Part shown: piece by piece, positions 51,504 through 61,217 of the stretch
Layout: every line of letters starts with the position of its first letter
Position numbering within the stretch: the first letter of the stretch is position 1
Assembly: GCA_958009055.1 (NCBI GenBank)
Contig: OY253650.1
Location: forward strand, 248,001-312,000
Direction: 5' to 3'
Length of the DNA stretch: 64,000 nt
From: Choricystis sp. odSpoLacu1
Taxonomy: Eukaryota; Chlorophyta; Trebouxiophyceae
Translations under genes and position numbers: made by a program
The notes under the pieces: generated by a model
Told to the model about the DNA's origin: nothing
Database searches by the model: none
Seen by the model: only the letters and a program-made list of their open reading frames with translations

Positions 51504-52272
51504 ATGCCGCCCCTCTCCACCCTACTCGACACGCCACGCTGCCCCCCGCGCGGCCCCGCCCCCCCGGCCGCGCGCGGCCGCGCCGCGTCGCCCTCCGCCC
51601 CCCCCCCGCGTCGTCCACGTCGAGGCCGACGCATCCGACGCGTGGCGCCTGGACCCCGTCATCGCAGCACTGCGAGAGGGGAGGATGGCGATTCTGCCCA
51701 CTGATTCTTATCCTGCTCTCGCGGTCGACGCGTGCCTGCGGGACGCGGCGGCGCGCCTGTATGATGCACGCCGCACCCCGGCCGCCGCCCGCAAACCGCT
51801 CGCCCTGCTGGCCCGTGGCTTTGGTGATGTGGCGGAGTGGACGGCCGGGTTTCCGCGGCCGGCGGCGGGGGGGACGGACCTGTTTCGCGTGGCCAAGCGC
51901 GCGCTGCCCGGGCCTTACACGCTGATTCTGCCGGCTTCCGGGCGCATGCGCCACATCATTGATTCCAACACAGGTCGGTCCAAGTCTCGCCGCACCGTGG
52001 GTGTGCGCATGCCCGCCCACGCGGTGGCGGCCGCGGTGCTGGCCGCACTCGACGCTCCACTCCTCGTCACCTCCGCCTCCACCGCGGACGACGGACCCAT
52101 GGATGCCGCCTCCCTGGCCGACCTGTACGACGCGCGTGGTGCGGACGTCGCCTACGTGGTGGATGCGGGTGGACTGGGGGCGGTGGGGGGCAGCACCGTC
52201 ATCGATTTGACGAGCGGGGAGGCAGAGGTCGTGCGCGAGGGGCTGGGTGACGCGAGTGTGTGGTTGACTTGA
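51504..52272 (+). CDS. YrdC-domain protein, YciO type, one frame break
   Basis: About 255 aa starting at the first ATG (MPPLSTLLDTPRCPPRGPAP), a likely transit peptide. The frame breaks at a C10 run (51598-51607), after which the other frame carries the whole domain: VVHVEADASDAW, GRMAILPTDSYPALAVD, RKPLALLARGFGDVAEW, RVAKRALPGPYTLILPA, RRTVGVRMPAHAVAAAVLAA, LVTSAS and STVIDLTSGEAEVVREGLGD. The family includes TsaC/Sua5, which makes threonylcarbamoyl-AMP for tRNA t6A. The segment SGRMRHIIDSNTGRSKSRRT and the end resemble bacterial YciO more than TsaC, so the enzymatic role is uncertain. No C-terminal Sua5 domain is present. Confidence 0.85.
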
Positions 52273-52497
52273 TTGTTTTGTTGTGCAGAAAAAGTGGCAG
52301 ACGTTTTTGCAGTGTGTGTTGCGTGTCTGCGTGAAGAATGCCGGTTGCTCTGGGTTGGCGCGGCCTCTGGACGCTGAAAAAACAGAGAGAGCGGAAAAAA
52401 ACTGTTGTCGCTCACTCCATCTCGTCGTGCATCGACTGCGCGCGCCGGCATCTGTGTCGCGCCCTCCCTTCCTCTCTCTCCCCTCCCACACACGCAC

Positions 52498-53808
52498 ATG
52501 TCCTTCAACTTTGGCCAGCCCGCCGCCAGCCAGCCCGCCGGCGGCGGCTTCGCCTTTGGCGGCGGCATGGGCGGCCCGCCGCCCATCGCGACGTCGACGC
52601 CGTTTGGCGCGCCCGCGTCCTCCGCCCCCCTGTTTGGCAGCGCGCCCGCGTCCACGCCGTTTGGCGGTGGTGGTGCCCCTGGCCAACCCGCGTTTGGAAG
52701 CGCGTTTGGCGCGCCCGCAGCGCCGGCCGCGCCGGCGGGGGGGCTCTTTGGCGCCGCGGCGCCTGCTGCCGGTGGCGGCCTCTTCGGCAGTGCGGCGCCA
52801 CCAGCTGGTGGTGGCATGTTTGGCAACGCGCCGCAGCCGGCGGGCGGCTTGTTTGGCAGCACGCCACAACCCGCTGGCGGCCTGTTTGGCAGCGCCGCGC
52901 CGCCCGCTTCTGGTGGCGGCTTCTTTGTCGCGCCCGCGCCCGCCGGTGGCCTGTTTGGCGCTCCCGCGGCCGGTGTAGGTCTGTTTGGCGCGCCCGCGGC
53001 AGCACCAGCCGCCCTGGCAGCCCCCCAACTCACCACCACCGATGGACGCCCCGTCGTCCACGCGACGCGCTGGGACGAACTCGCCCCCGCCGCCCAGGCC
53101 GCCCTGCTGGACATCGAGCGCGCGGTTGCGTCCGCCCGCGAAGAGTCGCGTGCGTTGGAGGATGATGCTGCCCTGCATGACGCTGCCGCGCGGGGTGCCG
53201 CCCCCGCCGCCGGCGCGCGCGCGCTGGCCGCCGCCCTTGCCCGCGTCGACGCCGCCGCCCGCGCCGACGGCGCCGCCGTGGACGCGCTGCGTGAAGACGT
53301 CATGACCGCGCTGCGCGGCACGGAGGCTGCCGTGCGTGCGTTTGCGAGGGGGCAGGCCGCGCGGGACGCGTCGCGCTCGGGCGTCGCGGCCCTGCCCCCC
53401 GCCGCGCGCGACGCCCTCGCCGCCCCCGCCGAACTCCCGTCCCGCTACCTGAGGGCGGCCGTCGCCCGCCTGAGCGCGGACGCGGCGGCAGCGGCGCCGC
53501 TGGTGGCCGACCTGGAGAGGCTGCTCCCGTCGGACGTGTCAACTGGCGCCCCCCCCCCCCCCTCCCGGCGGCCTGCCCGCCGCCCTGGCCTCCGCCTACG
53601 ACGCCCTGCTGGCGGTGGCGGCCCGCATCGACAGGCTGCACGAGCGCGTGGACGGTGTGCGACGGGCCCACGTGGCGGAGCGGCGCGCCGTGGGCGACTT
53701 GCGCGACCCGTTTGGGGGGGGGGGGGCGCGGGGACAGCGCGCGCGCCCCCCGGCGTCCTGTTTGGGGGTGGAGGCGGCGCCAGCGCGGCCAGCTTTGCCA
53801 GGCGATGA
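52498..53808 (+). CDS. NUP58: NUP58-type FG nucleoporin, two compensating frame breaks
   Basis: About 436 aa. Residues 1-180 hold many FG repeats (FNFGQPAASQ, STPFGAPASS, PLFGSAPAS, GGLFGAAAPAAGGGLFGSA and similar GLFG-type units). A coiled-coil half follows: VHATRWDELAPAAQAALLDI, ERAVASAREESRALEDDAA and later LPSRYLRAAVARLSADA, characteristic of NUP58/p45, which forms the central channel with NUP54 and NUP62. The frame breaks at C14 (53549-53562) and returns at G13 (53714-53726). Between them the other frame reads GLPAALASAYDALLAVAARI, DRLHERVDGVRRAHVAERRA and DPFGGGG. The original frame then resumes with PPGVLFGGGGGASAASFARR, an FG end. Read straight, the middle 55 residues would be wrong. 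Confidence 0.87.
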   Translation: MSFNFGQPAASQPAGGGFAFGGGMGGPPPIATSTPFGAPASSAPLFGSAPASTPFGGGGAPGQPAFGSAFGAPAAPAAPAGGLFGAAAPAAGGGLFGSAAPPAGGGMFGNAPQPAGGLFGSTPQPAGGLFGSAAPPASGGGFFVAPAPAGGLFGAPAAGVGLFGAPAAAPAALAAPQLTTTDGRPVVHATRWDELAPAAQAALLDIERAVASAREESRALEDDAALHDAAARGAAPAAGARALAAALARVDAAARADGAAVDALREDVMTALRGTEAAVRAFARGQAARDASRSGVAALPPAARDALAAPAELPSRYLRAAVARLSADAAAAAPLVADLERLLPSDVSTGAPPPPSRRPARRPGLRLRRPAGGGGPHRQAARARGRCATGPRGGAARRGRLARPVWGGGGAGTARAPPGVLFGGGGGASAASFARR

Positions 53809-53989
53809 TTGGGGGAGGCGTTGTAACACCACACCCAACCCTGGGGCACACCCCAACACACACACACACACGTGAGTGAGAGAGAGCAAGTGAGCCTCAA
53901 AACAGAAAAGGGAAGGAAAGCGCACTCGGGGCGCACGCGCGGTCGGGGCGGTCACAAGCGGCCAACTCCCCGGATTACGCACCCCTACT

Positions 53990-55770
53990 ATGTCACAAGG
54001 CACGCGGTCACCGTCCCCCGCAGCCGACGGCCCCGCCGAGCCGCCGGTCGACCCACCCCCGCCCGCGCCCCAGCCCACCGTGCTGCTACGCTTGCGTGGG
54101 TTGCCATTCGCCGTAGAAGACAGCGAGGTGGCGTCCTTCTTTGATGGATACGACCTGGATGACGCGTGCAGTGTGTACGTGTGCCGCCGAGCGGGTGAGT
54201 CTGGCGTTGGGTGTGGGTGTGCGTGCCCCCGAACGCCCAAATCGCCCATCGACGCCCTAATGCCGCCCCCCGCCAAACGCCCGCAAACACCCTTGCCAAG
54301 CAAAAAACGCTGCCCGCAAAATGGTCACACTGTTGACGCAGTGCGAAAAGGGGGGGCGGGTCGACCAGGGAGGGCCGACAACGTGAGGAGGAGGGGCCGC
54401 GCGGCGAGGGCGCACGCTTCACGCCGCTCAACCGAAACGAAGGAAGCCACAACTCCAACCCTGCCTCCCTCCCCCCCAGGCCGCGCCACTGGCGAAGCCT
54501 ACGCCGCCTTTGCGTCCCCAGACGCCGCGGCGTCCGCCCTGGAAGAGAGGCAGCGCGCTCTGTTGGGCGCTCGCTATGTGGAACTTTTCCCTGAGCCGGG
54601 CGCCGACCCGACCGCCCCCCCCACCGGCCGCCCCCTCGCCGGCGGCCTCTCCGCCCGCGTCGTCAGACTGCGCGGCCTGCCGTTTGCGGGCACTCCAGCC
54701 GACGTGGTCGAGTTTTGCGTGGCGGCGGGGGCGGGCCCTCCGTGCGCGGGCGGGCGGGGCGTCGTGTTCACCGCGACGCCCGACGGGCGCCCCACGGGCG
54801 AAGCGTACGTGGAGTTCGAGTCGGACGCCGCTGCCGACGCGGCCTTGGCCGCCCACGGCCGCCCCCTGGGCCCACGCTACGTGGAGGTGTTTGCCTCGTG
54901 TCGGGGGGAGCTGCTGCACGCGGCGCGCGCGCGCGCGGCGTGTGCCCGCCGCCGCCCGAGGACGGTGGGCCTCGCCCTCCGCCTCCCGCGAGGCCGCCAC
55001 CCCCTCCTCCGCGGGATGGCGCGGTGCTGAGGTTGAGGGGGTTGCCGTATGACGCGACAGCAGATGACGTGGCGTCTTTCTTTGCGGGGTTCTCCCTCGC
55101 GACGCCCGACGACGGGGCCCCCGCCCCCCCCTCCTCCGCCGTCCACATCGTGCCCCGCGTCGCCGTCACCGTCACCCCCACCGGCACCGCCGCCCCCGCC
55201 CCCGAGGGTGCCGCGCCCCGTGGGTCGGGGGTCGCGTTTGTGCGGTTTTCCTCCGCTGATGAGGCGTCGCGCGCGCGTGCGGCCAGGCACCGCGCCACCC
55301 TGGGCGACCGCTACGTCGAGTGCTTGCCGAGTCTGCCGCCCAGGGCGAGGGGCAGGTCCGCCCGTGGCGGCCGGGGTGGGCGCGGCCGGGGTGGCGGCCC
55401 GCCGGGGCGCCTGCCGACCGACTCCCCGCCCCCGCCTCCCGGCGGCGTGGCACGCGGTGTGCCCATGATGCCGCCCCCCGGGTGGCAGGTGGCGCCCTAC
55501 ATGATGGCGCGGCCGGCGGGGGGGCTGTATGGCGGGGCGGCGGGGGGGGCGGGGATGTACGTGCCGCCCCCTCCGCCGCACCAGCAGCACCAGCAGCGAG
55601 GACCACACTCCTACGGCCCGCCCTCCCCCCTGGGCTGGCAAGTCATGCCCACCCAGGCGGCCGCGGCGGCTGCTGCCGCGGCGGCGGCGTGGCACGTGTA
55701 CCCGCAGTCGCCGTCGCGGCCGCCAGCGCGGCGGTCACCGCTGCGGCGGCCGCCCCAGCTGCCCGAGTGA
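53990..55770 (+). CDS. Three-RRM hnRNP F/H-like RNA-binding protein, one frame break
   Basis: Exons 53990-54194 and 54480-55770 encode about 498 aa. Three quasi-RRMs share the hnRNP F/H-ESRP hallmark LRLRGLPF, VVRLRGLPFAGTPADVVEFC and VLRLRGLPYDATADDVASFF, with matching GRATGEAYAAFAS and GRPTGEAYVEFES in the first two. Such proteins bind G-tracts and regulate splicing. The C-terminal part is RGG-type (SARGGRGGRGRGGGPPGR), then Pro/Gly/Ala low complexity with PPPPPHQQHQQRG. The frame breaks inside a GC-dinucleotide run at 54923-54938, between RRM2 and RRM3; the first frame would stop at 55030 and lose RRM3. I favour an indel there. The 285-nt intron is in phase, donor GTGAGT. Confidence 0.88.
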
Positions 55771-56620
55771 TTTGGTGTTGTTTCTTCTCCCTCGCGACTT
55801 GCCTCCCACCCTTCGACTCACTATTTTTCCAGCCATGACACAAACGCTCACGGAATCGATGTCTGTGTGCACACCCCCCACCCAAAAACCGTCCACAACT
55901 CTTCCTTCCCACACACCCTTTAGCGCCGCCGCGCAAACAAACGTTTTGTTTCGCCCCGCGCACCAAAAAGCCACCCCTAGGAGAAAGAGCGTGTCGTTCC
56001 CCCCCCCCGTCCCCACCGACACGACAAGAATTGCGCCCTTTTGTTTTGCACTCCATCCCACCTTGTGTTTTGAAAAGCCCACAAAAACACGTATTTGTAC
56101 CCCCCCCCCCCCCCCTTTTTTTCCACTCGTTCCCTCGCTGCAGCCGCGGCTGCGTGGCGCGCGCACCCTCCTCAGCGATTGCGCCGCGCACCACGCGCGC
56201 ACGATGGCGGACTATTCGGGCGTTTTTTTGGTTCCACCTCCCCCACACAACAAAAATTGACACACGCGACCCCCCCCCCAAAAAAAACCTCACGACCACC
56301 CGGGCGGGAAAACCCTTTTTGTTCAGGGACTCTTGTGCGCCGTGCATTTTTTTTTTCATACACGCGTGTGTGTGCCGCCTTTACCTCGCCCCCTTTTTTG
56401 TCAACGTGCGTTGGCTGTTTTGAGGGCAGAGAGGGGGCGGTCACTCGTATTTGTTTACCCATTTTTTTTTAAACACCTTTCGATGTTAGAGTTGACGTGC
56501 GTGGGCGCTGCACTGAAGATAAAAGAGAGAAAGCTCGATGTGATTCTGCAACGAGGGCGAGAGGGTTGACACGTTGCAAAGACGATGATTACAAAAATTG
56601 GTTACGATTCTACCCTCTGC
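55771..56620. other. Long convergent intergenic region
   Basis: These 850 bp separate the stops of the RRM protein and MutS2. It is the least GC-rich stretch of the window, with CA-rich and T-rich tracts, poly-C runs (C15 at 56101-56115) and A-rich tracts near 56281. No conserved coding pattern, RNA gene or repeat array is recognised. Confidence 0.4.
56589..56593 (-). promoter_or_regulatory. TGTAA polyadenylation signal of MutS2
   Basis: On the minus strand TTTTGTAATCA lies 28 nt past the MutS2 stop. Confidence 0.5.
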
Positions 56621-59529
56621 TCACCGCCTCACCCTCACCAGCGTCACCCCCCCTCCCCCCTCCTCCACATCCTCCACCACCGCCGCCTCCTTGGTGGCCG
56701 CCAGCGCCTGCCGCACCGCCTTCCTCACGATGCCCGTGCCGATGCCGTGCAGTATGAACACCGCCGCCCCGTCGTCCGCGTCGGCGACCGCGTCGAGCGA
56801 CGTCTCGACAGCCGACCGCGCGTCCAGGCCGCGCACGTCGACTGTGTTGCCCGCCAGCATGACGGCGGGCGCCCACGGGGCGGCGGCGCGGGGGGTGGCC
56901 GCCGCCCGCGCGCGCGCCGCGGAGGCGGCCTTGGTGGCGGCCGCCTGCTTCTTCGCAGTCGCGGCATCCACTGGCTCCACGTCGGCTGTCGAGGCCAGCG
57001 TCATGACCGCTCCCTTCACCCGCACCGTCAGCCCACCGCCAGCACGGACGGGAGGCCTCACCACGATGCCGATGGCGCCGACCGCTCGGCGGACGCGCAC
57101 AGCGTCGCCGGCGGCCGGGAGCCAGGGGGCGGCGGCCGGGTGACCGCCGCGCGCGGTGGCCAGCGCGGCGGCGGCCTCCACCGCGTCGGGGGCGCGGGCT
57201 GCGACTTCCTCGATGCAGGCGGTCGCATCCTCCAGGCTGAGGTCGCCTGATTCCAGGGCGGCTAGAGCCCACGCGACGTCTTCAGCGGCGGTCGTGGCGG
57301 CCGCGCTGCGTTCCGCCGCTGCGGCCTCCGCGTCGGCCGTCGCGGAGGCCGCTTCCCTTTGCGCTGCCTCCGCGTCTGCCCGGGCCGCCTGTAGCTCTGC
57401 CGCAGCCGCAGCCGCATCCCTTCTCGCAGCCTCCACATCGGCCGCCAGCTTGGCCGCCAGCGCGGCGTCCGCGTCGGCGCCGCGCGGCGCGTCGTCGCCC
57501 CCCCCGCCGCGCGGCCAGCAACGCCCGCGCGTCGGCCAGCACGTCGGCATCATACCCCAATCCCGCCGCCACATCCAGGGCAGAGGAGGCACCCGCGTCC
57601 CCCCACAGCAGGCGGTAGGTGGGGCGGCGGGCGGCGACATCGAACTCGACGGCCGCGTCTGCGCGCCCGCCGCGCGCGTCGCGTTTTAGGGAAGCAGCGT
57701 GCGTCGTGGCCACCGTCAGGGCGGCCGCTCCCGCGAGCGCGTCCAGCAGGGCGGCCCCCAAGGCTGCACCTTCCGCGGGGTCGGTGCCGGCGCCGAGCTC
57801 GTCAAGGAGGACGAGGGCGGTGGGTGCGCCGCGGGTTGCAGCAGCAGCCCTTGCCGCCGTCAACGCAGCCTGCGCCCGCCGCACGCGCCCCGAAAACGTA
57901 GACAGAGACTCAGACAGCGACTGCTGGTCCCCCACGTCGGCCAGGATGGGGGAGAAGGCGGGGATGGTGAGTGTGGGGGGGGCGCCCGGGGCGAGGGGGA
58001 CGGCCGCCCCCGCGCGCGCCAACAGAGTCGCCACCCCCAGCGTCTTCAGGGACACCGTCTTGCCTCCCGTGTTGGGCCCCGTGATGGTGACGACGCGGGT
58101 GCCGGGTGGCGGCGTCCAGTCGACTGGGCGCGGGGGTGGAGGAGACGGGGAGGTGGCATCATCTGACGCCTCCTCCTTTGCCTCCTCCTCCTCTCCCCCA
58201 CCCGGCGCTCTCGGCAGGGGGGGCAACGCCCGCGCCGCCAGCAGAGGGTGCAGCACCCCCGCCGCGACGACAGGCGGCGCGGAGTCGTTGGACGCGAGGG
58301 TGGCGGGGTCTTCAACGGTCGGCCACGCGCCGCCACACCACGCCGCGTGCGCCGCCACAGCGCGCCGTGCGTCGACAACGGCGATGGCGGCCACGGCGAT
58401 TCTAAGCTCTGCATCGCACTCACGCAGCACGTCGGAGAGGGCCGCCAGGACGGCGGCTTCAGCGTCCGCAACGGCGGCGGCGGTGGAGGCAGCATCGTTG
58501 TTCAACGCAACCAGAGGCGTGGGCTCACAATAGCTCGTCGCCCCACTCGCCGACGTCGCCAGCGTGACCGACCCTTTCGGCAGGTCCCCCTTGCGCGCGG
58601 TGCGCACGGGCACGCACAGCCTGTCCCGCCTGATGGCGACGGCGGCGCGCTCTGCATCGCCGGCTGCCGCGAGGCGGCGCGCCCAGTCGTCTGCAGCCGC
58701 GCGCGCGGCCGCGTCCGCTGCTCGAAACGCGGCCCGAGCGGCGGAAAGGTCGGGGCTGGCGCTAGATGCCAGGTCGAATGCTCCCCGCGGCAGGGCGGAC
58801 CGCAGGGCGGCGCGCGCAGGCGCGAGCGCTAGGGCAGAGAGGGATGACGCGCCGCCCGCCGCGTCTGCCAGGGCTGGGTGGGCGGGGAGAACCGCCGCCA
58901 CGTCAGCAATCACGTCCAGCGTGTCTGCCGCGCCCGAAACACCCGTCAGGGTGGCGGCGACGGAGGGGGAGGCGGCCAGCTGGTCGAGCAGGGGGGTGAC
59001 ATCGACAGCGGGGGACAGGTCGAGCCCCGCGGATGCAGCCTCCATCGCCGCGGCCGCAAGTGAAGTCGCCCCCGCTGCATCGGGGGCGAGGGGCAGGCTG
59101 GACGCGACGCGGGCGCCCATGAGGGTTTGGGTGAAGGCAGCGATCTGTGTGTTGGGTGGAGGGAGGGAGGGACGATGAAAACCATCCTAGCGCAAGCACA
59201 CGCTCTCCACACTCCCCACACACTGTCTCCACTCCACTCACCTGGCTACACACCGCCCCCCACTCGAGCGTGTCCAGGGCTTCCTCCTCCGCCGTGCGCG
59301 GGCGTGGCGTCGTTGCTGCGTCGTCGTCCGCCACGTCCCCATCATCGCTGTCGCTTCCGCTGCCGCTGGAGGCGACGTCTAGTCTGCGGTTGACAGTCAA
59401 CGCCGCACTGTCGTGGGGAGGGCGGTCGGCCAGCGGGGTGGCGGCCAGGGGTGGGGGGCGCGGGGGGCGGGTGCTGCGCGGACTGGCGAGCCACCGCGCA
59501 GGGGGGCGCAGGCGCAGTGGCAGCGCCAT
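56621..59529 (-). CDS. mutS2: MutS2 with Smr domain, plastid-type, one frame break
   Basis: Exons 59529-59242 (96 codons) and 59144-56621 give about 937 aa. Bacterial MutS2 acts in suppression of recombination and rescue of collided ribosomes; plant forms go to plastids. The leader MALPLRLRPPARWLASPRST is transit-like. The MutS core holds RRDRLCVPVRTARKGDLPKG, SYCEPTPLVALNN and the ATPase ITGPNTGGKTVSLKTLG, DVGDQQSLSESLSTFSG, VLLDELGAGTDPAEGAALG and TVATTHAASLK. The frame breaks at a C8 run (57498-57505). After it comes a coiled-coil helix, a KOW-like part, and the Smr domain with VDVRGLDARSAVETSLDA and FILHGIGTGIVRKAVR. Domain order is complete, so an indel is likely. The start lies beside a GT-repeat. 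Confidence 0.93.
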
Positions 59530-59534
59530 GTGTG

Positions 59535-59536
<2 letters not shown>

Positions 59537-59582
<46 letters not shown>

Positions 59583-59593
59583 CACACACACAC
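59537..59593. repeat. GT microsatellite with an adjoining CA arm
   Basis: A pure GT repeat (59537-59579) is followed by GC-GA and an AC repeat (59582-59593), making an imperfect inverted repeat. It lies between the divergent start codons of MutS2 (59529) and the kinase gene (59722), only a few bases upstream of MutS2. Confidence 0.9.
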
Positions 59594-59721
59594 TGAACAC
59601 ACGCACCCGCAATGCGCGTTCTTTTGGGTGCAACGAAAACGTGTGGCGCACAAAAAACGACGCCACTCTCGACTTCCCTTCCTTTTTCGTCTCGTTTTTG
59701 CGCCCTCTCTCGACGCGCGCA

Positions 59722-60951
59722 ATGCGGGGCACACCCACCCACGCGTCTCCATCAACACGGCAGACATCACACGCTGTCGCACGATCCCCAGCCCGGCGGC
59801 GGCGCACGTGCATCGGCGCCGCCCCAATTCCACCCCCGTCACTCGGGTGGCCCACCCTAGACCCCGAGTTTTTAGCCAACTACAAGCTGGGCCCCGAGAT
59901 CGCGCACGGCTCCTACGGCACGGTGCACGATGGAGTGAATCTGGCGACGGGGGACCGGGTGGCGATCAAGGTCATGCAGAAGCGCGGAAGTTCGTCCGCG
60001 GGCGCCCCCGCCCGCCGCGCCCCCATCGACACTCTTGCCAACCTTCAGCGCCTTCAGCGCGAGATTGATCTAATGGCAAAGGTCTCCGGCTGCCGCAACG
60101 TCGGCTCCGTCCAGGCGGCCTTTGAATCAGACGACCAAGCAATCGTCGTGCTGCGGTTTGTGGACGGGGGCGACCTGGAGGGCTGGTTCAACGCCCGTGG
60201 CGACACACCCCTGCCTGAGCGTGCGGCCGCCATACTGGCGTTCGAATTGTTGAAGGTCCTGTCCGCGTGCCACGCCGCGGGGGTTGTGCACGGTGACGTC
60301 AAACCCGCCAACATCATGCTGTCCGCCTCTGGCGCCGCCGCCGCCCTCGACCGCGGCCAGTGGACTGAACCCTTCCTCGCGCTGTCCGACTTTGGCCTGG
60401 CGCGCGCGTGTGGCGTGGGGGGGACGGTGCGCGGGTGCAGGGGGACCCCTGTCTTCATGTCCCCCGAATGCTTCGCGGGCGAGTACGGCCCCCCCGCCGA
60501 CGTGTACGCGGTGGGCGTCACCCTGTACTACCTGCTGGCACGGCGGTATGTGTACTGGCCGACTTTGAGGGAGGTGGTCAAACTGTCGCCGCGCCAGGTG
60601 CGCGCGCGCGTGCTCAATGAAGACTCTGTGTTTGACGGGTCCGCCCCCCCACTGTCCCAGGCCAGCGTGGAAGTCAGGGACTTGCTGGCGTCGTTGTTGA
60701 GCCGAGACGCGGACGCGCGCCCGACGGCGGCCGCAGCGCTGACCCACCCCTGGTTTGCGGCCACGCTGCCGCGCGACGCAGCGCCCCCACTCGACGCACC
60801 CCCAGGCTTAGAATCCGTGCTGGCCCACCGCGCCATGGCGCCGTGCGCGGTGTGCACGCTGTCCGAGTGCCCGCTGGCGGGGCATGGCCCGCCGACGCCG
60901 TTGACGCGGGTGGTGGACGACGCGAGCGCGGGGGAAGTGGGAGACACATGA
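59722..60951 (+). CDS. CaMK/CDPK-like protein kinase, HGD catalytic loop
   Basis: An intronless gene of 409 aa from the ATG at 59722. The kinase domain (about residues 50-350) has KLGPEIAHGSYGTVHDG, VAIKVMQKRG, LQREIDLMAKVSGCRNVGSV, VLRFVDGGDLEGWF, VVHGDVKPANIML, LSDFGLARA, GCRGTPVFMSPECF and YAVGVTLYYLLA. The HRD motif reads His-Gly-Asp, so the RD-arginine is gone; the first Gly of the glycine loop is Ala. Catalytic Lys and both Asp are kept, so it should be active. The RLQREIDLMAKV, GGDLEGWF and FMSPECF blocks look like the CaMK/CDPK group, but there are no EF-hands. The first 50 residues (SRSPARRRRTC-type) may be a transit peptide. The tail has CAVCTLSECPLAGH, which could bind zinc. Confidence 0.85.
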   Translation: MRGTPTHASPSTRQTSHAVARSPARRRRTCIGAAPIPPPSLGWPTLDPEFLANYKLGPEIAHGSYGTVHDGVNLATGDRVAIKVMQKRGSSSAGAPARRAPIDTLANLQRLQREIDLMAKVSGCRNVGSVQAAFESDDQAIVVLRFVDGGDLEGWFNARGDTPLPERAAAILAFELLKVLSACHAAGVVHGDVKPANIMLSASGAAAALDRGQWTEPFLALSDFGLARACGVGGTVRGCRGTPVFMSPECFAGEYGPPADVYAVGVTLYYLLARRYVYWPTLREVVKLSPRQVRARVLNEDSVFDGSAPPLSQASVEVRDLLASLLSRDADARPTAAAALTHPWFAATLPRDAAPPLDAPPGLESVLAHRAMAPCAVCTLSECPLAGHGPPTPLTRVVDDASAGEVGDT

Positions 60952-61217
60952 AGCATGGAAGAATGTGCACATTCTTTTGTTAGAGGGATAATCTGGTTTT
61001 GTTGTTTGCTGCTGCTGCTGCAAGCACACACAGGTCTGTGTGCTGGACGAGAGAGGGAGAGGGACAGGGACGCAAAAAAATGAAGGCCGCTCACACTCTC
61101 GAAAAACAAAAAACACGAGAGCTCCCCCCCCCACACACACACACACGCAGCCAGGAGAGACACCCACCCTCTCTGCGTGCGTGCGTGTCCCTCCTCCTTT
61201 GCACTCACCGTCACCCC

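Noticed and set aside
59537..59593. CRISPR-like or satellite array
   Set aside because: It is a simple dinucleotide repeat without spacers.
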